Assembly: GCA_902494245.1 (NCBI GenBank) | Contig: CABUSR010000019.1 | Span: 1-41,968 of the forward strand | Direction of reading: 5' to 3' | DNA: 41,968 nt | Source of the DNA: an uncultured Collinsella sp. | Lineage (GTDB): Bacteria; Actinomycetota; Coriobacteriia; Coriobacteriales; Coriobacteriaceae | Shown here: piece after piece, positions 31,796-39,510 of the stretch | Position numbering within the stretch: the stretch's first letter is position 1 | How the letters are laid out: each line of letters starts with the position of its first letter | Notes under the pieces: model-generated | What the model was told of the DNA's origin: nothing | Databases searched by the model: none | What the model saw: the letters and a program-made list of their open reading frames with translations, nothing else | Position numbers and translations under genes: made by a program

Positions 31796-33150
31796 AGAAT
31801 CATTCCCTTCACTATGGTTTTCGCGGGGTCGAGTACGATGCCCGCCGTATCGCCCCTGATCGCGGCCGATGCAGCGGCTGTGAGCGCCCTTGCGAGCGCG
31901 CGCTCGGCTTTCTGGCCGACCTCATCTGACGGGTCCTTCTTGCTTCTGGGGTTCTCCGTTGCGAACGCGAGCGCTTTGGTAAGGGCTCTGCTCACGGCAA
32001 CCGGGGCTTTTGCCATAGAAAGCGCGTAGGACGGACATGACCGGAGACACCTCTCCGGGATAGGCCTGAGCTCGCGGACGGCTTCTCGCGCCCCCTCCAG
32101 ATCTTCACCGGTGACGCAGGCGCGGACCTCGCCGACGAGCGGTTTCATGCGCTTGCGCTCCGTTGCAGGCCCGCCGTCCGGCCTTGCGGACCTCATCAGT
32201 TCCCTTTCGGGGTCCGTTGTCCGGTCGGGTGCGATGATCCTCAGCAGGGCGTTGCCCTGGCGCGCGCGTAGCTCGCGCATGGCGTCGTTCACGTAGCGGT
32301 CCCGCGCAACGCTTTCGAGGCCTTTGAGGCCGGCGCAACGCTCCACGGACTTGCTGTAAGCGGCGCTCGCCCCTTTGATTTCAGGATGCCTCGACCCTGC
32401 TTCCGCGATTGCGACATCGACGGCCTTGGCGACATCTGGGTGCCAGCGGCGGAGGTGCGCGTAGGAGATTCGGCCGTCCGCAGGCAGCGTGACGCCAATC
32501 TCGTCGGCGGGGATTTGGCGGACGGCGTCGACTGCCCGCGACCTCGCGAGGTCGCGGGCCTCATACTCGGCCGCGAGCGCCGGGGCCAGGGCCGCGTCGG
32601 TGAGGGCGTTTCTAGCTCGGTCGAGCCTGTTGCGGGCCATGAGTGAATCGAACGAGCCATCGGACGACCACGCAATAACGTGCGCGTGCTTGGAATTCGG
32701 GTGGTTTTCGTGCTCGGCGGCTACCCAACGGACGCTGGACTCGGGGATGCCCATTGCCTCGGCAAGCGCCGGCGCGAGGTTTCGGCGGCAGAAGCGCTGC
32801 CAGTCCTCCTTGCACGCGAGGTCGAGCTCACATGCCTCGTCCCTGCGGACGCTGAGCACAACGGTAGCAATCGCTCCGTCAGCCTTTTCGAGCTCCCTGC
32901 GGGCCGTGCGGAGCGGGACGGCCCCGTTCTGGTCGAAGAGCGCGGTCGATCCGGGCCTCTCGGCGTAGTAGCCGACGAGCCCCATCTTCTCAGCGAGCTC
33001 GGAGCGCCTGAGGTCGTCGACGGTGGCTGACTTGTCGGCTCCCTCGCGCGTGGCGACGTATTCGATGTTGTTGGTGATGACGGCGGAACGCCCGCGCGAC
33101 CCGGGGAGGTGCACGCGGGCGTTCACGACGAGGCTGCTACGACTTGCCAT
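31792..33150 (-). CDS. Relaxase, MobL/MobP-like
   Basis: The 452-residue DNA-nicking enzyme has the His cluster AEHENHPNSKHAHVIAW (146-161; H147, H150, H155, H157) of the relaxase metal site and an N-terminal NIEYVATREG (29-38) whose Y31 is the likely nucleophile. The order Tyr near residue 30 then HENH...HAHV fits the MobL branch seen in actinobacterial and Firmicutes mobilizable elements. It overlaps both neighbours, the accessory protein upstream by 14 bases and the coupling protein downstream by 4. The C-terminal half is helical and basic with no helicase motif. Confidence 0.82.
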   Translation of the reverse strand: MASRSSLVVNARVHLPGSRGRSAVITNNIEYVATREGADKSATVDDLRRSELAEKMGLVGYYAERPGSTALFDQNGAVPLRTARRELEKADGAIATVVLSVRRDEACELDLACKEDWQRFCRRNLAPALAEAMGIPESSVRWVAAEHENHPNSKHAHVIAWSSDGSFDSLMARNRLDRARNALTDAALAPALAAEYEARDLARSRAVDAVRQIPADEIGVTLPADGRISYAHLRRWHPDVAKAVDVAIAEAGSRHPEIKGASAAYSKSVERCAGLKGLESVARDRYVNDAMRELRARQGNALLRIIAPDRTTDPERELMRSARPDGGPATERKRMKPLVGEVRACVTGEDLEGAREAVRELRPIPERCLRSCPSYALSMAKAPVAVSRALTKALAFATENPRSKKDPSDEVGQKAERALARALTAAASAAIRGDTAGIVLDPAKTIVKGMIL

Positions 33151-33601
33151 CAGAAAGGCGCCCCCTCGCCTCCGAGAGCGTCATGCCACGCTGCATGAGG
33201 CCGGCTTGCTTGTCGTAAGCGGCGTAGATGTCCGAGGCGCTCACGCCATCCAGGCCCTCGAACGTGCCCTTTTCGACCTCGACTGCCGCGATTGCCGCGA
33301 CGATAGAGGCGCGTGTAGCACGGTGCACGACGCGCGCGATGCGGTCCTCCTGCTCGGCGTTGCGTTCGTCGAGCGTGTGGTCGAGCTGCTCGAGTAGCGG
33401 CTGCATGACGCCGCGGAGATAGGTGCCGAGCTCGGTCGAGTAGAGCGCCAGGCCGTCGGAGGCGAGCCCGGCGGCGATGAGCTCGCGGGCGGCTGCGCTG
33501 TCGCTAAGATCCTTGGAAACCCCGTAGGCGTGGAGGCGGCGATATGCCTTGTCAGGGAGCCGGAGGCTCATGACCTTCGACCCGTCTTTTCCGATGGCCA
33601 T
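33137..33601 (-). CDS. Relaxosome accessory protein, ribbon-helix-helix-like
   Basis: The 154-residue protein starts MAIGKDGSKVMSLRLPDKAY, one base after the preceding stop. I reject the longer frame to 33790 because its first 63 residues are Ser/Pro/Thr-rich shadow sequence. Residues 9-45 (VMSLRLPDKAYRRLHAYGVS, then DSAAARELIAAG) fit a ribbon-helix-helix DNA-binding unit. It should bind oriT together with the relaxase, which it overlaps. Confidence 0.72.
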   Translation of the reverse strand: MAIGKDGSKVMSLRLPDKAYRRLHAYGVSKDLSDSAAARELIAAGLASDGLALYSTELGTYLRGVMQPLLEQLDHTLDERNAEQEDRIARVVHRATRASIVAAIAAVEVEKGTFEGLDGVSASDIYAAYDKQAGLMQRGMTLSEARGRLSDGKS

Positions 33602-33602
33602 T

Positions 33603-34091
33603 TTAGAGTCCCTCGTTCGGGAGTGGCGCACCGACGGCGCGGAGGGCGGCGATGTTCTCGGGCGTGCGCTCGTAGGTCCTGGGCCAGAAGGTGACGGGCA
33701 CCATGGCGAGGTCATCGCGGGGGATGCCGTAGGCGAAGAGGTAGGCCTCGATGGCGTCGCCGTATTCCGCATCGTTGACGCGGTAGGCATCGGTGAAGAA
33801 GATGCCGGTCGGGTCGTCGTTGCAGCCCTTGACGAAGTAGACGCCGTTCCCGCCTTCCTTGAACGGGTTCAGAATCTTGAAATCCGGCTTCGCGTAGTAA
33901 GCGATTCCGGCACGGACGACGCGCGTGAAGCCCGGGTGTTCGACAGGGCGCGCCGCGCGCGCGAAGCCCAGGTCGGGGTCGGACTCCAGCAGATGGGTGA
34001 GCACGGAGCCGACGGCGTCGTCCTTGTGCTTGGGGACGGTTCCGAGGAGGTCGTCGAGATGCGATTTGATTTTCTTGACAAGTTCCATCAT
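33603..34091 (-). CDS. Hypothetical protein, first gene of the mobilization operon
   Basis: This is a 162-residue soluble protein with an ATG pair at 34091/34088 after GAGGAAAA. The stop is one base before the next start. Residues about 58-100 (RVVRAGIAYYAKPDFKILNP, GVYFVKGCNDDPTGIFFTDA) look like a small folded domain, but I recognise no family. Its position suggests a role in transfer or its control. Confidence 0.65.
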   Translation of the reverse strand: MMELVKKIKSHLDDLLGTVPKHKDDAVGSVLTHLLESDPDLGFARAARPVEHPGFTRVVRAGIAYYAKPDFKILNPFKEGGNGVYFVKGCNDDPTGIFFTDAYRVNDAEYGDAIEAYLFAYGIPRDDLAMVPVTFWPRTYERTPENIAALRAVGAPLPNEGL

Positions 34092-34177
34092 GGTTTTCCT
34101 CTCTGCCGGTGCCGTATGGGTACCGGCGATTCATTTGAGCTTCTTCGTTGGTAACGCTTCTAGCTGCGGCGAAACGT

Positions 34178-34307
34178 TGCGGTGCCGAAGGTGCCAAAGA
34201 ACAGGAAAGAGTTTCTGGGCCAATGGCACCTTTGGCACCATCGAGAGACTTTGCAGGTGAGGGGCGGCGATGGAGGTGCCGCAACGGAATGCTGCGGCAC
34301 CTCCATC
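34178..34307. other. Candidate oriT with nested inverted repeats
   Basis: Upstream of the mobilization operon, GGTGCCGAAGGTGCC (34181-34195) is inverted at 34225-34239 with one mismatch around a 29-base loop. A second, perfect 15-bp inverted repeat lies at 34269-34283 and 34293-34307. Both share GGTGCC and the flank GTTGCGG. Density of repeats and position between helicase and mob operon fit an origin of transfer. The second hairpin may also terminate the helicase gene, though it lacks a T-run. Confidence 0.5.
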
Positions 34308-34311
34308 GGCC

Positions 34312-35541
34312 CTAATCCGTCTCCCGGTACACCCAGCAGCGCTGCTTGCCGTACGGGGGACAGAGGCGCTTGTTGCCCGGGACCCATCCAGGGCACTGCG
34401 ATGACAGGATGCGGCTGACCATCTTGCAGTTGGCCTTGGTCTTTTCGAGACGGAGGGCCTTGTCGAGGATCTCGAACGTGCACATGGGACGGTCGGTGTT
34501 GCCGGGGAGATACGCGAGGACCTTCTGCACGCAGGGGTCCTCCTCGACAAAGCGTCCGCGCTGTGCGGCCGCCTCTGTCTCCATCTCAGGCGTTAGGACG
34601 GTCGAGAAGCGGGGATCACCCGTCTTCATCCACGTGCGGGCCTCTGCCCATGCCTGGTGGACGGCGGCGGGAAAGCTCTCGTCGAAGACGGAACTCTCCG
34701 TGCGCTCGATGCCGCAGAGCACCGGGAGGAAGCGCCTTGCGCCACTCGTCCGCTCGCGGATGAAGTCGGCCTCGTTCGTGGTACCGACGAAGACTACGCG
34801 CCGGGGAAACGCCTCCGTCCTGCGGCAATAGGCCCCTCGGAATTCATCGACCTGACGGGTGACCCCAGCCTTCACGCTCTCGATAGAGCGCTCGGACATG
34901 CCGTTGAGCTCGGGAATCTCAATGATCCACTTGCCCCGGTTCTGCTCACCCGTGAGCTTGACGTCGCCGAGGTTGATCACGGAGTCGCTGAAATACTCGT
35001 CGCGCATGGCGAGGCCCCTCGCGAAGGAGGACTTGCCGACGCCTCCGGCACCGCACAGGATGGGCATGTAATCGGCCTTGCAGCCCGGGCTGTAGACGCG
35101 GGCGATGCCCTCGCAGAACAAGATGCGCTCGACCTCCGAGACGTATGCGTTCCTCTCCGCGCCAAGGTAGACATTGAGGAGCGTCCCTACGCGCGGGATG
35201 CCGTCCCAGGTGAGGGCATCGAGCATGGCAACGAGCGGGTCATAGGCGTTGTCCTCGCCGACGATGGTCAGCGCGAGCAGCATGAACTTCTCCTTCTGGA
35301 GAGAGATGATCTGCTGGAGGAGGGCGAAGAGCCGTGCGTCGTCGCTATCGCGCCACCGGCGTTCCCGCGAATCTGCATCCCAGGGCAGGGGCCCAGTCTT
35401 GAAGAGCTCGTTCGCGAGACGGTTGTAGCCGACGTTCAGGGGAAGAGACTTGAGCTCCTCGACGATCTCGTTGACCGTCGGCGGGGAGCGGCGCTCCGGG
35501 GACTGCGGCTCGGGGGCGTCGTCGTGCTTCTGCGTGCCCAT
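34312..35541 (-). CDS. VirE/VapE-like P-loop protein (replication helicase-type)
   Basis: The 409-residue protein belongs to the virulence-associated E family. Walker A is GAGGVGKS (164-171), followed by WIIEIPELNGM (Walker B-like) and VGTTNEADFI...GARRFLPV (sensor and arginine finger region). Such proteins act as primase-helicase-like replication factors on phages, satellites and mobilizable elements. The start overlaps the previous stop as TGATG. No primase domain is visible at the N-terminus, so it is the short form. Confidence 0.83.
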   Translation of the reverse strand: MGTQKHDDAPEPQSPERRSPPTVNEIVEELKSLPLNVGYNRLANELFKTGPLPWDADSRERRWRDSDDARLFALLQQIISLQKEKFMLLALTIVGEDNAYDPLVAMLDALTWDGIPRVGTLLNVYLGAERNAYVSEVERILFCEGIARVYSPGCKADYMPILCGAGGVGKSSFARGLAMRDEYFSDSVINLGDVKLTGEQNRGKWIIEIPELNGMSERSIESVKAGVTRQVDEFRGAYCRRTEAFPRRVVFVGTTNEADFIRERTSGARRFLPVLCGIERTESSVFDESFPAAVHQAWAEARTWMKTGDPRFSTVLTPEMETEAAAQRGRFVEEDPCVQKVLAYLPGNTDRPMCTFEILDKALRLEKTKANCKMVSRILSSQCPGWVPGNKRLCPPYGKQRCWVYRETD

Positions 35542-35741
35542 CAGATCGCCTCACAAGAATGGTGACGGCGAGGGCCATTGATGGGGTGGTTCTTGGCGGA
35601 GGCAAGTGCTTCGAGCCGGCGGAGGCGAAGCTCCGTGTCGATAAGGCGCTCGACCAGCTCTTCCTCCGACAAGGGGTGGTCGAGGCGGTAGTCGCGCAAG
35701 ACGGCGCGGCGTCGGGCGGAATTCATCATGCTAAGATTCAT
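35541..35741 (-). CDS. Small hypothetical protein between MobC-like and VirE-like genes
   Basis: The 66-residue basic protein starts MNLSMMNSARRRAVLRDYRL at the ATG after AGGAGG. It overlaps the gene before it by 11 bases and the helicase start after it (TGATG). The Arg-rich N-terminus and the helical LSEEELVERLIDTELRLRRLEA could form a short coiled coil. There is no known family. Its position in a tightly packed operon makes it likely to be real. Confidence 0.65.
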   Translation of the reverse strand: MNLSMMNSARRRAVLRDYRLDHPLSEEELVERLIDTELRLRRLEALASAKNHPINGPRRHHSCEAI

Positions 35742-36180
35742 CGACAGAGTCCTCCTTACGTGTGGGCTCATGTTTTTGGGCGACGGCCGAGCTTTGGTAG
35801 GGGAGGCCGTCGTCCAGACCCAGGTTTGCGATTAGGGCGTCTTCAAGCTCCACAGGGGAGCGCTCGGGCGCGAACGATCCGGCAAAGGCGGCGAGCGTCT
35901 CAAGCGACTCGACGAGCTCGTCGTCCATATCTCCTGCGCGCCGGATACGCCGGAGTTCCGCTACGACAGGTCCCATGCGCTCCTTAACCGCCTTGCGCAT
36001 ACGGGTGGTTGCGACCACAGTAAAAGTGCCTTCCAGCAGGCTTCTCGCGATGAATTCCTGCTTCGACAGACCGCTCAAAGCGACGCGGAGGTCGAGCTGG
36101 TCCGCCTCTGCGGGCGACATGCGGAAGGCGATGGTCTTGCAGCGACGGCGTCCCTTGGCGTCCACAATCGGCCTAGACAT
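35731..36180 (-). CDS. MobC-like relaxosome/ribbon-helix-helix protein
   Basis: The 149-residue protein begins MSRPIVDAKGRRRCKTIAFR. The stretch TIAFRMSPAEADQLDLRVALSGLSKQEFI (17-45) is a ribbon-helix-helix of the MobC kind. The middle is helical and acidic. It overlaps the integrase stop by 8 bases. A protein with the same motif (VAFRVSPEEDEQIEAAVRLSGLTKQDYI) follows the integrase fragment at 40216. A protein of this kind next to int rather than next to the relaxase may act in replication or excision rather than transfer. Confidence 0.75.
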   Translation of the reverse strand: MSRPIVDAKGRRRCKTIAFRMSPAEADQLDLRVALSGLSKQEFIARSLLEGTFTVVATTRMRKAVKERMGPVVAELRRIRRAGDMDDELVESLETLAAFAGSFAPERSPVELEDALIANLGLDDGLPYQSSAVAQKHEPTRKEDSVDES

Positions 36181-37237
36181 CCGACATCACCTCGTCCAGC
36201 GCCTCCACGAGGTCGTGCTGGGTCGAGGGGAAAAGATGCGAGTACATCTCCGTTACCTCGGCGGTCTCGTGACCCATGCGGTCGGCGATCGCCGTGGGCG
36301 AGTAGCCGCTGTTGATGAGCGCACTGACATGCGAGTGGCGGATGTCGTGGATGCGGATGCGCTTCACGCCCGAGAGCTCGCAACCCCTCTTCATCTCATT
36401 CGACAACGCGTGCTTCGTGACGGGGAAGAGCCGGTCGGTAGGGGCGATCTCGGGATGTGTCGACAGATAATCACGCAGCTCCTCACGAAGGAGGCTCGGC
36501 ATGACGATGTCCCGCTTCGAGGCGCGCGTCTTGGGTGGACCGATAACGTCCTCGCCCTTGATGCGGGCGTAGGAATGACGGATACGGATAACGTTGAGAT
36601 TGAAGTCGATGTCTTCCGGACGGAGGGCGAGGAGCTCGCCCTCGCGACAGCCCGAGAGGTAGAGCGTGAGGAATGCAAGGTAGATGAGCGGCTTGTCCTC
36701 GATGGCCTGGGAGAAGCGCTTGAACTCGGCAGGGGTCCAGTAGAGCATCTCCTTCTCGGGGCGCTTGGAGCCGACCTTTCCCGCCGCCAACATGGGATTC
36801 TGGGGCAGGCGGTAGAATCGGATGGCGTGGTTGAAGATGGCTGAGAACTGGTTGCAGATGGTGTGGAGATAGCTCTGCGACAGGTTCTGCTCAAGGAGCC
36901 AATTCTCCCAACGCACCACGTCCGCAGCCTTGACGTCACAAAGGCGCATGGGGCCAAAAATGGGCAGGATGTACTTGTCGATAATGGCATCCTTGGTGAG
37001 CCTGGTGCCGACTCGCAGTCGAGGGTAGATGTCACGTGCGTACATGGTTTTGACGAAGGCCTCGACGGTGACCTCGACACGCTCGTCGCAGGAGGCGAGG
37101 AAGTCGCGCTCCCAAGCCACAGCCTCCTTCTTGGAGGCGAACCCGCGCTTCGTCTTCTTATGACGCTCGCCCATAGAGTTGCGATACCAAGCCTCGACTG
37201 TCCAGGTCCCGCGCTTCTTGTCGCGGCTAACCGACAT
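36173..37237 (-). CDS. int: Tyrosine recombinase (island integrase)
   Basis: The 354-residue site-specific recombinase is of the ICE/phage type. It has an N-terminal arm-binding-like domain (1-55), a core-binding domain (60-160) and a catalytic domain with R198 (SGCREGE), H297 and R300 (HDIRH), H323 (GHE) and nucleophile Y332 (MYSHLF). All catalytic residues are present. It should cut at the guaA 3' end and the matching site at 38879. It overlaps the excisionase gene by 11 bases and the MobC-like gene by 8, so integration and replication genes are translated together. Confidence 0.93.
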   Translation of the reverse strand: MSVSRDKKRGTWTVEAWYRNSMGERHKKTKRGFASKKEAVAWERDFLASCDERVEVTVEAFVKTMYARDIYPRLRVGTRLTKDAIIDKYILPIFGPMRLCDVKAADVVRWENWLLEQNLSQSYLHTICNQFSAIFNHAIRFYRLPQNPMLAAGKVGSKRPEKEMLYWTPAEFKRFSQAIEDKPLIYLAFLTLYLSGCREGELLALRPEDIDFNLNVIRIRHSYARIKGEDVIGPPKTRASKRDIVMPSLLREELRDYLSTHPEIAPTDRLFPVTKHALSNEMKRGCELSGVKRIRIHDIRHSHVSALINSGYSPTAIADRMGHETAEVTEMYSHLFPSTQHDLVEALDEVMSDV

Positions 37238-37436
37238 GGGCCATCGCCACCTTCTGCTTAGAAGGGGTGGAGAGAAGGCGTGCCTCGAAATACGAGCGCT
37301 GGACCTTCCCGGGGATAGTCATGATCCCCTGAGCTGCAAGCTCTGCATTCAAAGTCTTGATCAGCTTGAACGAATAGGACTTGCTCATGCCCGTGATCTC
37401 GGCAACCTCCTCCGCGCCGATAAGCTGACGTGTCAT
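37227..37436 (-). CDS. xis: Excisionase / AlpA-like helix-turn-helix protein
   Basis: The 69-residue protein begins MTRQLIGAEEVAEITGMSKS, a MerR/AlpA-type winged helix typical of excisionases. The ATG follows AAAGGAGA. It is the first gene of the int operon, and a protein of this kind directs the integrase toward excision. The promoter must lie in the 190-base gap to the divergent XRE gene, which includes an inverted TGCGAC/GTCGCA pair (37508-37513 and 37550-37555). Confidence 0.8.
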   Translation of the reverse strand: MTRQLIGAEEVAEITGMSKSYSFKLIKTLNAELAAQGIMTIPGKVQRSYFEARLLSTPSKQKVAMAHVG

Positions 37437-37627
37437 ATGTAGTCTCCTTTCCAGGGTGGGGCGCCGGTTGCCCCCTTGTCTTGATTATGTCCAAAAAAAG
37501 CATTAAGTGCGACAAAAATTAGAAATTGGCTTCAATCTTGCTGCGAAAGTCGCATCTAATACATTTTCTGCACACATAAGGTTTCACGTGTACACTTGAG
37601 GCAACTATTTGTTGGAGGTGTATTTGG

Positions 37628-38764
37628 ATGACTGCCGTCGACTGCGTCGGTGCAATTTCGGAAGCTTTGTCGTCATATGTGGTCGATAGGGAATGGGAAC
37701 AGACGAGTAAACGCTGGGGAAGGCAGCAGCTGTCTCAGAAGCTGCTTCGTCTTCGTTCGACGCGAAAATGGACTCGAAAGGTGGCCGCGCAGGCAGCGGG
37801 AATCCCGGAATCGGCCTTAAGAAATTACGAGCTGATGAAGTCCGCCCCGAAGGAGGAGCATTTGGATAGACTTGCGAACGCTTTCGGAATACGGGCCGAG
37901 TCGCTGCACTATTACGACTTCAGTGATACGGATCTGATTGCTCAGGCTTTTTTCCAATTCGCCGCGACATACGGATTCGAGCCTGTTGCAAACGAGCACT
38001 ATTCTGCGCTCAAGCCGACCTCGCCCTTCATGAAGGCGTTTCTAAAAAAGTGGGCCGCTCAGTATGCTCAGATCGAGAGCGACTCCGACCGAGACGACTA
38101 TGAAAGATGGAAGGACAACTACGCAGCAGACTTTGATCCGTCCCAGTTTCCCCTTCGATATGAATATGATCCGCGAGAGTCCTGGGTGCCGATTACGCCC
38201 TGGCAAAATAGGATGCAGTCCAAGAAGCTGCCAGAGCTAAGGGCGCGGTGTACCCCTGCAAAGACCCAGCTGGATTTGGCCCGAGAGGCCGATCTCTCCC
38301 TCGCAACGCTACGTTCGTATGAGCAGGGGGCTAGGGTGCCGAAGTATGCGGCGCTTCAAAAACTGTCCAGCGCTCTTGAGGTGAAGAGGGGAGCGCTTGT
38401 ATTTACCGATTTCGGTAGTCCTGTTCAAGCTGCTCATGCGCTATTTCAGCTCTCGGCTTCATATGGATTGATTCCGGTTCAGCTGGAAGAGGGGCCGGCG
38501 CTTCTAGCGAGAGCGCCTGTTCCCGACTCTTTTCTTTTTGAATGGGCGAAGAGGTATGAAACGCGCGTGAAGCGGGCCGATGAATACGACGAATGGCTTG
38601 ATCAGTTCGACTATTTCGAGCACGATAAGTCCGATGGCTATGTCGAGAAGTTCCGGCAGCATGAGATACGCCAACCGAACGGTTCATCGCTTATTGACGG
38701 CTATGTCTATAGCGATTTCTGTCCCTTTGACGAGCGATTTAAGAAGGGGTATGCCCTGCCCTAA
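37628..38764 (+). CDS. Doubled XRE regulator: two HTH-plus-sensor modules in tandem
   Basis: This 378-residue protein has two copies of one architecture. Copy 1 (about 35-185) has a helix-turn-helix (KVAAQAAGIPESALRNYELM) then FFQFAATYGFEPVANEHYSA and WAAQYAQIESDSDRDDYERW. Copy 2 (about 210-355) has a helix-turn-helix (DLAREADLSLATLRSYEQGA) then LFQLSASYGLIPVQLEEGPA and WAKRYETRVKRADEYDEWLD. The same C-terminal module is seen in the fragment at 39511-39810. The ATG follows GGAGGTG. It lies divergent to xis-int, so control of excision is likely. Its codon use is less GC-rich than that of its neighbours. Confidence 0.8.
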   Translation: MTAVDCVGAISEALSSYVVDREWEQTSKRWGRQQLSQKLLRLRSTRKWTRKVAAQAAGIPESALRNYELMKSAPKEEHLDRLANAFGIRAESLHYYDFSDTDLIAQAFFQFAATYGFEPVANEHYSALKPTSPFMKAFLKKWAAQYAQIESDSDRDDYERWKDNYAADFDPSQFPLRYEYDPRESWVPITPWQNRMQSKKLPELRARCTPAKTQLDLAREADLSLATLRSYEQGARVPKYAALQKLSSALEVKRGALVFTDFGSPVQAAHALFQLSASYGLIPVQLEEGPALLARAPVPDSFLFEWAKRYETRVKRADEYDEWLDQFDYFEHDKSDGYVEKFRQHEIRQPNGSSLIDGYVYSDFCPFDERFKKGYALP

Positions 38765-38878
38765 TTGTGGTCAGATTAGCCGGCGTGAGGACCAAATGAG
38801 TATCAAACGGCGATGGGAGAATGCCTGATAGAACGGACTGAGGCAAAACGAGCGCCTCATTTACCTGCGGCACCCGTT
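38765..38878 (+). other. Spacer before attR with GAGTA pair and small hairpin
   Basis: GTGAGGACCAAATGAGTA (38785-38802) matches the spacing of the GAGTA pair near attL. TGAGGC...GCCTCA (38839-38859) could be a weak terminator for the doubled XRE gene. No gene is present. Confidence 0.45.
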
Positions 38879-38893
38879 ATCGAGTGGGAGTAG
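38879..38893. other. attR of the guaA island (displaced guaA 3' end)
   Basis: ATCGAGTGGGAGTAG still reads I-E-W-E-stop and differs from the guaA end by one silent base. A short hairpin ACAGG...CCTGT (38898-38914) with ATTTTT follows at once. That would suit the original downstream end of guaA before the island inserted. Confidence 0.75.
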
Positions 38894-38972
38894 GCTGACA
38901 GGGTTCTGACCTGTATTTTTGAGTGCCGCACTGTGCTGCTGAGTTTCGTTTCGTACGAGAGTCATGGCAAAG

Positions 38973-39044
38973 CCGCCAGCGACGGCGGTGAGTAAATACG
39001 GTAATCTGGCCTCCGTTCCCGCGTTGGGACGGAGGCTTTTTCTT
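38973..39044 (+). terminator. Strong terminator without an adjacent gene; possible small RNA end
   Basis: GCCTCCG (39009-39015) pairs with CGGAGGC (39030-39036), plus inner pairs, then TTTTTCTTT. A second hairpin CCGCC/GGCGG lies just upstream (38973-38988). The nearest plus-strand stop codon of a gene is 245 bases away, so this could end an unannotated small RNA starting in 38894-38970. Confidence 0.55.
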
Positions 39045-39423
39045 TGCCGTTTTACTCCCTTTCACCTGCGATTTCGCGATTTACTCCCCGTATTTCAAGA
39101 CGACAAGGCACGGGGCGGTATTCGGAGGAACGGGAGTAAAGATTTATCCCGAATGAGTAGACGCGCGATTTTTGTCCCCGAGAACGAAACGAGGCCGTTT
39201 CGGGGCCCGTGAAACTCAAATCGAACTCAACGGGCGTTTTTACGGTCTCCGTACGGCGTTTCCCCAGGTGGTTAATGGGGAGTAAAGAATCTCGCCGCCT
39301 CAATGAAAACGGGAGTAATCAGGGGAAATGCCGCAGTGTACTGCCGTGTGCCGCCATGTAAGCCACCGCGTCATTTACTCCCCATTTACGCTTGAAATGC
39401 CTTTGCATGCAATGGGGAGTAAA
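38988..39423. repeat. Array of GGGAGTAAA-type motifs in both orientations
   Basis: Copies, some with one change, occur at 38987-38995 (GGTGAGTAAA), 39051-39060 (inverted), 39080-39089 (inverted), 39131-39140, 39277-39286, 39310-39319 (ends AAT), 39374-39383 (inverted) and 39414-39423. The consensus is (G/C)GGGAGTAAA. Spacing is irregular and no gene is present in 39045-39510. The array lies just outside attR and suggests clustered protein-binding sites: integrase arm sites, a replication origin or an operator. Confidence 0.7.
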
Positions 39424-39510
39424 AACTCAGCTTACGCAGGAGCGAGCGGAGCTCACCGCCTAGCCTGGCGTCCTGATTCGGTTGCGTTGATTGCGAAATG
39501 CGGGGAGCCG

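Larger units (their letters stand above)
20717..38893. mobile_element. Mobilizable genomic island inserted at the 3' end of guaA
   Basis: This 18.2-kb segment lies between the two guaA-end repeats. It holds a Type III restriction-modification system, cargo genes, a coupling protein, a relaxase and its accessory proteins, a VirE/VapE-like helicase, a tyrosine integrase, an excisionase and an XRE regulator. GAGTA-containing repeats lie just inside both ends (20980-21032 and 38785-38802). No type IV secretion pore genes (VirB4, VirB6 and so on) are present, so transfer would need a helper element. Confidence 0.78.

Noticed and set aside
33602..33790. N-terminal extension of the relaxosome accessory protein
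   Set aside because: Its 63 residues are Ser/Pro/Thr-rich shadow of the upstream gene; the ATG at 33601 fits the coupled operon.
20780..38893. Complete conjugative element (ICE) with its own secretion system
   Set aside because: I looked for VirB4, VirB6 and pilus-type genes and saw none; only coupling protein and relaxase are present.
38988..39423. CRISPR array
   Set aside because: Repeats are only about ten bases, occur in both orientations and have irregular spacing; no cas genes are present.
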